Assembly: GCA_029287875.1 (NCBI GenBank)
Contig: JARFQH010000279.1
Span: 1 to 5,038 of the forward strand
Direction: 5' to 3'
Length of the DNA: 5,038 bases
DNA from: Desulfobacteraceae bacterium
GTDB taxonomy: Bacteria; Desulfobacterota; Desulfobacteria; Desulfobacterales; SG8-13
The notes under the pieces are model-generated. The model searched no databases. It was not told where the DNA came from and was given only the letters and a program-made list of their open reading frames with translations. Shown in pieces: positions 1 through 4,974 of the stretch. The first letter of the stretch is position 1; every line of letters starts with the position of its first letter. A program made the position numbers and the translations under genes.

Positions 1-894
1 ATCAAATGTGTATGTGCAACCCTCTTCGGTGCCGGCCAGCATGTTCACTGCAAATAGAGCACCTTCCAGCGGCTGCGTGTGATCCGCCGACATGACATGG
101 TCGCGCACCACGATCCGGCCGCCGGAATCGAGGGCGCGGTATATTTTTCCATACAGCGCCTCGTTTTGCGCGGGACTGTTTTGATGAATGATGGCCGACA
201 GAAGGGCGAGGTCGTGTCCCGGCGGCAGCTCGTCCTTGTAAAAATCTCCGGCCGTCAGCGTGATGCGGCCAACCATACCGGCGGCCTGAACGCGATCGCG
301 CGCCATCTCAATCACCGGCGGCAGGTCGAACAGAGTCGCCTGCATTGCCGTTGACGCCTCGAGAAAAGCCAATGTATAAGTCCCGGAGCCGCCGCCCACG
401 TCCAGCAGTCTGCGGGCCTGCCCCGGATTGACGGCAGCTACAACTGCCGGCGCGGCTTTGGAAGCGACCACATGCATGGCGCCAATAAAAGCCTTGCGGT
501 TATCCTTGCTCAGGGTGCCTTTGTTTAAGCTCGGAGTGGTCTTGCCCTGCACAATGTCCGTGATTTGAGACCAGTTCTGCCAAACCGTTCCCATGTGAAG
601 GACCATGGGCAGAATCGATTCAGGCGCATCGGCCGACAGCAGGGGTACGGCTGACGGCTCGGTCCGGTACCTTCCGTCTGTTTTTAACAGGAGCCCCAGG
701 GCGCTCAGCGCGTCGAGCAGAATCGAGATACCGCGCAGCCTGGTCTTGGTGTCGGCGGCGATTTCCTCTGCCGTCAGGGGTTTTAGAGTAAGCAGGGTAA
801 AAAGGTCCAGTTCCGCTGCGCTGAGAAGTACGCGGCTGGCCATAAAGTCGCGCGCCAATTCTAAAACTGAATCTCCCGTGTGTTTAGCGCTCAT
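1..894 (-). CDS. SAM-dependent O-methyltransferase, acetylserotonin/COMT type (C-terminus cut by window edge)
   Basis: I translated the minus strand from the ATG at 894-892; it stays open for 298 codons to the left edge, so the last few dozen residues are missing (the family usually runs to about 330-350). Residues 10-75 are helical with a winged-helix pattern, as in the N-terminal dimerisation domain of this family. The SAM-binding motif I is LLDVGGGSGTY (163-173), followed by the acidic loop LFDLPPV (188-194) and the AGDFY motif (215-219). H237 in AIIHQNS sits where the catalytic His of the LHDW motif lies, but the following Asp-Trp is absent. Such enzymes methylate hydroxyl groups of small aromatic, polyketide-like or carotenoid molecules in the cytosol; the substrate cannot be read from the sequence. 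The start is supported by GAGG at 904-901, 6 nt upstream. The transposase gene ends 24 nt upstream on the same strand, so its original promoter has probably been displaced. Confidence 0.93.
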   Translation of the reverse strand, partial: MSAKHTGDSVLELARDFMASRVLLSAAELDLFTLLTLKPLTAEEIAADTKTRLRGISILLDALSALGLLLKTDGRYRTEPSAVPLLSADAPESILPMVLHMGTVWQNWSQITDIVQGKTTPSLNKGTLSKDNRKAFIGAMHVVASKAAPAVVAAVNPGQARRLLDVGGGSGTYTLAFLEASTAMQATLFDLPPVIEMARDRVQAAGMVGRITLTAGDFYKDELPPGHDLALLSAIIHQNSPAQNEALYGKIYRALDSGGRIVVRDHVMSADHTQPLEGALFAVNMLAGTEEGCTYTFD

Positions 895-918
895 GATGCA
901 CCTCAGCAAGGGGACATT

Positions 919-1956
919 TCAATGTTGATTTCTATTGAGTTCGAGTTCTCTTTGTATCGTTTTAGTAGCTGCAAGCAGTTCCGGGTCTCGACTTACCCTT
1001 TGGTTCGCCCGGCTGATAGCCGAGCGGTCTACATTAAACTGGCGGGCCACTTCGCTTCCGGAGATCGACAAGTTCTGCGTGGCAACAAAACTGATCAAGG
1101 CGCGAGCACGTGCAATCTCAACGCGTCTAGTCGGCCGGGCCAGATCCTTCTCTTCGATGCCAAGATAACGGCACGCAGCGGCGATGACCGCGGCCAGATC
1201 GATACCGGCCGATTGCATCCGCATTCTACGCTCATAATCCTCACCGGCGTTTTTCAGGGTTGCTTCGACGAATTCACTGCTTCCTAAAATGCGCTCGTCA
1301 CTTGCAAGCCGAATTCCATCCCGATAAGCCTCTTTGACTGCGCGCCACCCGCCGGCTGAGCGGATCAATCCGCCGCCGGTCAACTCGTGCCAACGCCCCT
1401 TGGCTGACCACTTGCGGACATGAGCATTCAGATTTCGCCTTGCCTCAGAGAGCCTCTCACCGAAAAATCCCAGTACATAATCCGTATCCTGCCAAGGCCG
1501 CGGTTTTTTGCCCATTAGGGCGCTGTAACCCGAATAAGCAAATACTTTCAAGGCTGCCACATCTTCCACGATTCCAGCCCGAACCGGGTTGAGATGAATG
1601 TAAGCGACCAGCTGCTTGAGATACCGATCCTCCTCACAAAGAATCGATTTGTAGCGATTCTGAAAAAGATGTCCGTGCCGGCGGTGTTTCCTGTTGAAAC
1701 GCACCGCATAGCCGGTCAGAAGCCGGCGCATTATCGATGCGATCGGAACGGTGCCCGTGCGTAGAAGCAGATGCACGTGGTTGGTCATCAAGGCCCAAGC
1801 ATAACAGGGTGTAGCCGTCTCCTGCAGCAGACTCGAGAGCCTCTCGATAAAATCCTCCCGGTCCGTGTCATCTTTAAATATCGCTTTACGTTCGATTCCT
1901 CGAATGACGATATGATGCAAGGCGCCGGGGGCATCTATGCGAGCTCTGCGAGGCAT
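919..1956 (-). CDS. HUH/Y1 (IS200- or RAYT-like) transposase with DnaA-like C-terminal HTH
   Basis: This is a complete 345-residue protein. Residues 1-130 form a Y1 transposase domain (Pfam Y1_Tnp type). LHHIVIRG (13-20) is the first strand, MTNHVHLLL (57-65) carries the metal-binding HUH pair H60/H62, GHLFQNRYKS (95-104) is typical of REP-associated transposases, and AYIHLNPVRAG (118-128) contains Y119, the likely catalytic tyrosine. Such enzymes nick single-stranded DNA at hairpin ends and form a 5'-phosphotyrosine link. The protein is more than twice as long as IS200 TnpA. Its last third (about 255-325), ending in SEVARQFNVDRSAISRA (301-317), resembles the domain IV helix-turn-helix of DnaA, which suggests sequence-specific double-strand binding (inference). 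The MPRRARIDAPGALHH start is the form I know for this family, although no Shine-Dalgarno sequence lies at normal distance. The gene appears intact, with no frameshift. Confidence 0.95.
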   Translation of the reverse strand: MPRRARIDAPGALHHIVIRGIERKAIFKDDTDREDFIERLSSLLQETATPCYAWALMTNHVHLLLRTGTVPIASIMRRLLTGYAVRFNRKHRRHGHLFQNRYKSILCEEDRYLKQLVAYIHLNPVRAGIVEDVAALKVFAYSGYSALMGKKPRPWQDTDYVLGFFGERLSEARRNLNAHVRKWSAKGRWHELTGGGLIRSAGGWRAVKEAYRDGIRLASDERILGSSEFVEATLKNAGEDYERRMRMQSAGIDLAAVIAAACRYLGIEEKDLARPTRRVEIARARALISFVATQNLSISGSEVARQFNVDRSAISRANQRVSRDPELLAATKTIQRELELNRNQH

Positions 1957-1962
1957 GTGCTT

Positions 1963-1991
1963 TAAATAGGGTATTCTCCAAAGCTTGTCGA
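1963..1991 (-). promoter_or_regulatory. Possible transposase promoter giving a near-leaderless mRNA
   Basis: Read on the minus strand, TCGACA (1991-1986, 5 of 6 to the -35 consensus) is followed after 17 nt by TATTTA (1968-1963, 4 of 6 to the -10 consensus). The -10 box ends only 6 nt before the transposase ATG at 1956, so a transcript from here would be almost leaderless. That would fit the missing Shine-Dalgarno sequence. The -35 overlaps the palindrome TGTCGACA, which could allow self-repression. This is a pattern match only. Confidence 0.25.
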
Positions 1992-2053
1992 CATCGAAAC
2001 AACGTCCCTATCTTTTTGAAACCCTATTGTTGACATGCAGGGTAAACCGTCAC

Positions 2054-2078
2054 TGCCGGTCGAACAACGGCATTTTTT
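2054..2078 (+). terminator. Weak hairpin plus T-tract, plus-strand orientation
   Basis: TGCCG (2054-2058) pairs with CGGCA (2068-2072) across a 9-nt loop, and six T residues follow (2073-2078). This has the form of a short intrinsic terminator for plus-strand transcription. No plus-strand gene lies upstream, and the T-tract touches the stop codon of the minus-strand nucleotidyltransferase gene. If real, it would stop antisense transcripts entering that gene. The stem is only 5 bp, so it may be chance. Confidence 0.3.
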
Positions 2079-2842
2079 CACTCTCTTCCCGGCTGCTCGC
2101 GCAATATCCGCTCCGCCCGCCAGTAGCTCTCGATGCTGCCGATATCAAGCCTCTTCTCCTTGAGTTTGATTGCCGTCACCGGTTCTCTGCGGCACAGGTA
2201 ATCGATAAAGTGACCCGGTGCATCGACCTGAGCGGCGGCATCCAAAAAGTCTTCCAGCACCTCCCGTGCGCTCGGCCGCAGAAAATAGAGTGGCGGGCAG
2301 AACCAGCCGGGTGATGGATTGTCCGGTTTTTCGAGCAGCCCCAACACCCGGTCATTTTCTCCGAAAACCGGCACGCCGGTATTTTTGAGTGTTTCCGGAT
2401 CATTCTCTGCCAAAGCGACGATACAGTGCCGGTGGCCGCGAAGAAAACGCCGCCACAGGTCGGCTATACGAAAAAGATAAATATTGTCGCCGGCGGAGAC
2501 CAGGTATGCACCGGCCCGGCCGGCTTGACGGAAAACCAGTTGAAGGTCGGCGCAGGCCCCGAGCCGATTCTCATTGGCCGTGGCACCGTCATTGTAAATT
2601 TTTAAGGTGATGTCTCGCGGTGCCAGACAAGCCTGCCAGTTTCGGCGCCAGCGGGTAAAGTGCTCGTAGAACCTGGCGTTGGTGACGATATGAATGCTCT
2701 CGATTCCGGGCAACCCGACGATCTGGTCCAACAGGTGATCGATTACCGGCCGTCCGGTGACGGGCAGCAGCGGTTTGGGAAAATCACCGGTGAGGGGATA
2801 CAGACGCGTTGCAAAACCGGCACAGAGCAAGACCGCGATCAT
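2078..2842 (-). CDS. NTP-transferase family nucleotidyltransferase (sugar-phosphate type)
   Basis: From the ATG at 2842 this is a 254-residue single-domain enzyme of the NTP_transferase (RmlA/GlmU N-domain/LicC-like) fold. It would join an NTP to a sugar 1-phosphate or phospho-alcohol, releasing pyrophosphate, in the cytosol. Motifs seen are the nucleotide-binding loop LCAGFATRLYPLT (6-18), PKPLLPV (22-28, K23), ENRLGA (about 91-96), the metal-binding AGDN (117-120, D119), LEKP (170-173) and the second metal ligand in LDIGSIESY (232-240, D233). The loop has Ala where most members have Gly (usual form GxGTR). There is no C-terminal left-handed helix domain as in GlmU or GlgC. The substrate cannot be assigned, so I give no symbol. 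The start is chosen by GGAGGG at 2856-2851, 8 nt from ATG; a TTG two codons upstream would be only 2 nt from it. The small helical-protein gene ends 20 bp upstream, which implies co-transcription. Confidence 0.92.
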   Translation of the reverse strand: MIAVLLCAGFATRLYPLTGDFPKPLLPVTGRPVIDHLLDQIVGLPGIESIHIVTNARFYEHFTRWRRNWQACLAPRDITLKIYNDGATANENRLGACADLQLVFRQAGRAGAYLVSAGDNIYLFRIADLWRRFLRGHRHCIVALAENDPETLKNTGVPVFGENDRVLGLLEKPDNPSPGWFCPPLYFLRPSAREVLEDFLDAAAQVDAPGHFIDYLCRREPVTAIKLKEKRLDIGSIESYWRAERILREQPGRE

Positions 2843-2850
2843 CCGCAATG

Positions 2851-2856
2851 CCCTCC
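2851..2856 (-). promoter_or_regulatory. Ribosome binding site that fixes the nucleotidyltransferase start
   Basis: GGAGGG on the minus strand lies 8 nt before the ATG at 2842 and just after the stop codon of the upstream 104-residue gene (2863). An in-frame TTG at 2848-2846 is separated from it by only 2 nt and is therefore an unlikely start. Confidence 0.7.
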
Positions 2857-2862
2857 GCGGGC

Positions 2863-3177
2863 TTATTTCTTGACGATCTGTGTTTCGATTTGACCGGCCA
2901 AATTCAGGGCGGAATTCATGGCGTCGTTAATCTTGAACAGCATCACTTTCAGTGTTTTCAATGATGCCGGCGTCGCGACGATCTTTTCCTTGCCGGCAAG
3001 CAAATTCTGAAGCCCCGTGGCGCGTTCGGCCAACCCGTTAAGGTTCGAGGCAAAGGCGCCGATTTCCTCGGCCCATTTTTTCCGTTCTTCTTCCGGGAAA
3101 ACGACCCGATTGTTCCCCATCCCTTCTTCCAAAACATCGATGCCGTAATCCTCCGGGTCTGCAATGATTTCGTACAT
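2863..3177 (-). CDS. Small helical protein of unknown function
   Basis: I do not recognise this 104-residue protein. It starts at ATG 3177 behind AGGAAGGA (3194-3187), a good ribosome binding site 9 nt away. The first 30 residues are acidic with few helix formers (DPEDYGIDVLEEG at 7-19). Two amphipathic helices are likely after that: about 29-63, with regularly spaced Leu/Ala, and about 70-102. They could form a helical hairpin or coiled coil. There is no signal peptide, membrane segment, cysteine pair or catalytic motif, so it is probably cytosolic and may be a binding or scaffold protein (inference). It is the first gene of a pair with the nucleotidyltransferase, 20 bp downstream. The strong ribosome binding site and tight operon spacing support it being a real gene; its role is open. 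Confidence 0.78.
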   Translation of the reverse strand: MYEIIADPEDYGIDVLEEGMGNNRVVFPEEERKKWAEEIGAFASNLNGLAERATGLQNLLAGKEKIVATPASLKTLKVMLFKINDAMNSALNLAGQIETQIVKK

Positions 3178-3223
3178 GGTTAATTGTCCTTCCTCACGTG
3201 GTGTTTTTTTTCATATTTATCTG

Positions 3224-3252
3224 AATTTATCCGGTCCCATCTATCCAGACAA
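3224..3252 (-). promoter_or_regulatory. Candidate promoter for the small protein-nucleotidyltransferase operon
   Basis: On the minus strand TTGTCT (3252-3247, 4 of 6) and TAAATT (3229-3224, 4 of 6) are separated by 17 nt. Transcription would start near 3217, giving a leader of about 40 nt before the ATG at 3177 that includes the ribosome binding site. Both boxes are imperfect and the DNA is AT-rich, so the match is only suggestive. Confidence 0.3.
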
Positions 3253-3283
3253 GTGTTTTTTATTTTCGCAGGTTGAGTTCGTT

Positions 3284-3320
3284 CGAATATTCGCACGTCA
3301 TTTCGTTCTTAAAACAGAAC
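3284..3320. promoter_or_regulatory. Two inverted repeats, possible operator sites
   Basis: CGAATATTCG (3284-3293) is a perfect 10-bp palindrome. Close by, GTTCT (3305-3309) and AGAAC (3316-3320) form a 5-bp inverted repeat with a 6-nt spacer. Both lie upstream of the candidate minus-strand promoter at 3224-3252 and could bind a dimeric regulator. No known operator consensus was recognised. Confidence 0.25.
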
Positions 3321-3358
3321 CGGCCGACCATATGACAGTGATTGATAAATGCAAAGCG

Positions 3359-3388
3359 TTGCTAATGCGAACCTCACAATGGTATAAT
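3359..3388 (+). promoter_or_regulatory. Extended -10 promoter, plus strand
   Basis: A perfect TATAAT (3383-3388) is preceded by TG one base upstream (TGG at 3380-3382), the extended -10 form. TTGCTA (3359-3364, 4 of 6) lies 18 nt upstream of the -10. Transcription would begin near 3395, about 510 nt before the LOG gene and exactly where an inverted repeat begins. It could drive a long leader or a separate short RNA. Confidence 0.45.
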
Positions 3389-3394
3389 ATTAAT

Positions 3395-3460
3395 TTCGAT
3401 CTAAACTGATCGGTTCGGGTTCAGCACTGCCTCTGGCCGCAAGCATCCAGTTTGATCGAA
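3395..3460 (+). other. Long imperfect stem-loop with an alternative small hairpin
   Basis: TTCGATC plus AAACTG (3395-3408, with one bulged T at 3402) is complementary to CAGTTTGATCGAA (3448-3460). This gives a 13-bp stem around a 39-nt loop. The left arm can instead fold locally: CGATC (3397-3401) pairs with GATCG (3408-3412) across 6 nt. The two folds exclude each other. The stem begins at the predicted start of transcription from the promoter at 3359-3388. This may be a structured RNA or a DNA recognition site; no known family is recognised. Confidence 0.4.
3401..3424 (+). repeat. 24-bp direct repeat, copy 1
   Basis: This copy begins CTAAACTGAT and ends GGTTCAG. It matches 3513-3536 at 22 of 24 bases, differing at 3411 (C for T) and 3417 (G for A). 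Its first eight bases form part of the left arm of the stem-loop at 3395-3460. Confidence 0.75.
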
Positions 3461-3463
3461 GAA

Positions 3464-3479
3464 GAAACTTATAAGTTTC
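3464..3479. repeat. Perfect 16-bp palindrome
   Basis: GAAACTTATAAGTTTC is fully self-complementary with no central spacer. It lies 3 bp after the right arm of the stem-loop at 3395-3460. No T-tract follows, so it is not an intrinsic terminator. A binding site for a dimeric DNA-binding protein is the simplest reading. Confidence 0.6.
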
Positions 3480-3512
3480 GGTGAAAAATTCCAAATTGCA
3501 AATAACAAATAG

Positions 3513-3536
3513 CTAAACTGATTGGTTCAGGTTCAG
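3513..3536 (+). repeat. 24-bp direct repeat, copy 2
   Basis: This is the second copy of the repeat at 3401-3424, starting 112 bp downstream. The flanking bases differ on both sides, so the homology stops sharply at 24 bp. The copy runs directly into heptamer-like units (3526-3552), and unlike copy 1 it has no complementary right arm nearby. Confidence 0.75.
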
Positions 3537-3552
3537 GGTTTAAGGTTTAAAA
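3526..3552 (+). repeat. Short degenerate heptamer tract
   Basis: Four consecutive units read TTCAGG, TTCAGGG, TTTAAGG and TTTAAAA, a period of 7 (the first unit has 6). The same units occur in the tract at 4975-5038, and in trace form at 3414-3424. This links the two sides of the LOG gene. Confidence 0.55.
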
Positions 3553-3746
3553 TGCTGATTTCCGAAATTTTATTCGCCATCGGTTGAATTGGCCGCTTTA
3601 ACCCATCACAAAATAATAAATTCCAAGCAAACAAGCACCAAAATTAAAAATGTCAAACCTGTTTGGGTCATTGGATATTGAAATTTGGGATTTCATTGGA
3701 ATTTGGTACTTGGAATTTGACATTTCTGAATACCTCTTAAGGTCTT

Positions 3747-3790
3747 TTCAACCCAGAACGTTGAATCCCGCCTGAGCAGGAAACCGCTCA
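3747..3790 (+). other. Two adjacent small stem-loops in the LOG gene upstream region
   Basis: TTCAAC (3747-3752) pairs with GTTGAA (3760-3765) across 7 nt. TGAGC-A-GG (3773-3780) pairs with CCGCTCA (3784-3790) across AAA, with one bulged A. Neither is followed by a T-tract. If the LOG mRNA starts upstream they would fold in its leader; otherwise they are unexplained. Confidence 0.3.
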
Positions 3791-3850
3791 ACCCGGGCAC
3801 GTAAGTCGCGACCTCAAACGGCGCAAGAATATCCAGATTTTTAATCCGTT

Positions 3851-3872
3851 GGTTATCTTGTTTCCGATAACT
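3851..3872 (+). promoter_or_regulatory. Inverted repeat just upstream of the LOG gene
   Basis: GTTATC (3852-3857) and GATAAC (3866-3871) are perfect inverted repeats with an 8-nt spacer, extendable by a G-T pair. The second arm ends 32 nt before the LOG start codon. It could be an operator or a leader hairpin near the ribosome binding site. Confidence 0.35.
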
Positions 3873-3903
3873 CGATTCACCTGTCAACACGAGAGGGAAT
3901 AGC

Positions 3904-4938
3904 ATGAAGGAGCTTCACTTTACCCCCACCAACGGCCCCATCGATGACGCCATCGAGCGCCTGATGGATGCCGCAGGTGGGATTCAGCATCGAGACATTA
4001 TCCGTGAAATGATCCTGGCGTCGCTCAAAGCCGGCCAGGAAGACGACCGCAAAGCCGATTTGAAATTAATGAACACGTCCCTGAAAGAGATGCGGTTCAC
4101 AACCAAGGTTTTCGGACCGTATCGCCATAAAAAAAAGGTGACCGTGTTCGGATCGGCGCGGATAAAACCCGAGGAACCCCTGTACGCGATGGCCCGGGAT
4201 TTGGGCCGCGAACTGGTCGCTGCCAACTACATGGTGATAACGGGCGGCGGCCCCGGGATCATGCAGGCGGTTAACGAAGGGGCGGGACCTGAGTCTTCAT
4301 TCGGCGTCAATATTCGCCTGCCTTTCGAACAGAAACCCAATCCGGTCATCGCCGGCAATCCCCGCCACATCATGTACAAATACTTTTTCAACCGCAAGGT
4401 GGCCTTCTTGAAGGAAGCCCATGCCGTCGCCCTTTTCCCGGGCGGCTTCGGAACCCTGGATGAAGCCATGGAAAGCCTCACTCTGGTGCAAACCGGCAAA
4501 CGCTATTCCCTGCCCCTCATCCTGATCGATGAACCGGGAGGAAGATACTGGTCCCAGTGCCTGGAGTTCTTCGAAAGGGAATTGCTGAAACGCCACCTTG
4601 TCAGTGCGTCCGACTTCAACCACATAGATATGGTCGATTCGGTCTTAAAAGCCGTCGAACGGATTAACCATTTCTATCGCCGCTATCACAGCCTGCGATA
4701 TGTCAACGGCCGCCTCGTGATTCGCCTGAATTCACCCATTGAACCACGGATCGTCAAAGACTTGCGGCATCAATTCGCCGGTATTTTAAAACCCGGCGGA
4801 AAAATGGTGCTCTCAAAACCCCTCCCCGAAGAGAAAAATGAACCGGAAATCGCCCACCTCCAGAGACTGGTGATTGACTTCAAACAGGATGATTTCGGTG
4901 CCTTGAGGAAACTCATCGACAGTCTCAACGACTATTGA
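3904..4938 (+). CDS. LOG family protein (TIGR00730-type nucleotide phosphoribohydrolase-like)
   Basis: This is a complete 344-residue protein. The central Rossmann domain (about 78-250) has the LOG/lysine-decarboxylase-like signatures: VFGSARI (81-87), TGGGPGIMQAVNEGA (113-127), FFNRK (161-165) and PGGFGTLDE (179-187), with E187 and R164 as likely active-site residues. Characterised relatives, plant LOG and bacterial PpnN, hydrolyse the N-glycosidic bond of nucleoside 5'-monophosphates to release the base and ribose 5-phosphate. Despite older annotations they are not lysine decarboxylases. It is longer than minimal LOG proteins (about 180-200). A helical N-terminal extension (1-75) and a C-terminal region (255-344) with a strand-helix-strand pattern may be regulatory or dimerisation domains, as in other long family members. 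The base preferred is unknown. GAGG at 3893-3896, 7 nt before the ATG, supports the start. It appears monocistronic and divergent from the operon to its left; no clear terminator follows. Confidence 0.94.
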   Translation: MKELHFTPTNGPIDDAIERLMDAAGGIQHRDIIREMILASLKAGQEDDRKADLKLMNTSLKEMRFTTKVFGPYRHKKKVTVFGSARIKPEEPLYAMARDLGRELVAANYMVITGGGPGIMQAVNEGAGPESSFGVNIRLPFEQKPNPVIAGNPRHIMYKYFFNRKVAFLKEAHAVALFPGGFGTLDEAMESLTLVQTGKRYSLPLILIDEPGGRYWSQCLEFFERELLKRHLVSASDFNHIDMVDSVLKAVERINHFYRRYHSLRYVNGRLVIRLNSPIEPRIVKDLRHQFAGILKPGGKMVLSKPLPEEKNEPEIAHLQRLVIDFKQDDFGALRKLIDSLNDY

Positions 4939-4974
4939 ACCCAATGCAGGCCTTCGGCCGCAACCAAATCAGTG

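Larger units (their letters stand above)
910..2009 (-). mobile_element. Single-gene Y1 transposase element, approximate limits
   Basis: The transposase gene is bracketed by short matching ends in inverted orientation. GGGGACATT lies at 910-918, just past the stop codon, and AACGTCCCT at 2001-2009, which reads AGGGACGTT on the minus strand. The two agree at 7 of 9 bases. A second inverted pair, AATAGGGT at 1965-1972 and ACCCTATT at 2021-2028, lies on the upstream side together with the palindrome TGTCGACA (1986-1993). These may be the hairpin-bearing ends that an HUH transposase recognises. Real boundaries are uncertain: elements of this class make no target-site duplication, so none can be used to fix them. 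The element sits between the nucleotidyltransferase and methyltransferase genes. Confidence 0.5.
3483..3726. repeat. Cluster of degenerate AAATTCCAA words in both orientations
   Basis: AAATTCCAA-type words occur at 3486-3494 and 3618-3627, and in reverse orientation (TTGGAATTT) at 3696-3704 and 3710-3718. Two perfect 10-bp inverted pairs are present: AAATTCCAAG (3618-3627) with CTTGGAATTT (3709-3718), and AAATGTCAAA (3648-3657) with TTTGACATTT (3716-3725). The right-hand partners overlap, so both pairs cannot form at once. The pattern looks like a decayed or low-complexity intergenic repeat of a kind I associate with Desulfobacterota genomes. Confidence 0.55.
3178..3903. other. 726-bp divergent intergenic region, AT-rich and repeat-rich
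   Basis: No convincing gene lies between the minus-strand small-protein gene and the plus-strand LOG gene. The open frames here have low-complexity or atypical composition and no good ribosome binding site. The region is visibly richer in A and T than the flanking genes. It contains candidate promoters on both strands, several inverted repeats, a 24-bp direct repeat and clusters of degenerate short words, listed separately. Part of it could be a transcribed leader or a small RNA, but no known riboswitch or RNA family is recognised. Confidence 0.7.

Noticed and set aside
79..1287. Plus-strand open frames opposite the methyltransferase and transposase genes
   Set aside because: They are antisense shadows of two strongly supported minus-strand genes and show no motif of their own.
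2846..2848. TTG as the start codon of the nucleotidyltransferase (adds two residues)
   Set aside because: It would be only 2 nt from the GGAGGG ribosome binding site, whereas the ATG at 2842 is 8 nt away and starts the protein at its usual MIAVLL strand.
3164..3409. 81-residue plus-strand open frame opposite the start of the small-protein gene
   Set aside because: It overlaps a better supported gene start, has no good ribosome binding site and ends in AT-rich repeat DNA. Composition looks non-coding.
3717..3722. Perfect TTGACA box upstream of the LOG gene
   Set aside because: No reasonable -10 box lies 15-19 nt downstream on the plus strand; the hexamer is part of the repeated AAATGTCAAA/TTTGACATTT words.
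3693..3905. 70-residue minus-strand open frame in the LOG upstream region
   Set aside because: It starts on the LOG start codon, has no ribosome binding site and runs into the AT-rich word cluster. No recognisable protein features.
3904..4938. Lysine decarboxylase
   Set aside because: The PGGFGT and GGGPG motifs define the LOG family; the lysine decarboxylase name is a historical misannotation and no PLP-binding site is present.
4949..4959. GGCCTTCGGCC hairpin after the LOG stop as a terminator
   Set aside because: Only a 4-bp stem with a 3-nt loop and no T-tract follows, so it is not a credible intrinsic terminator.
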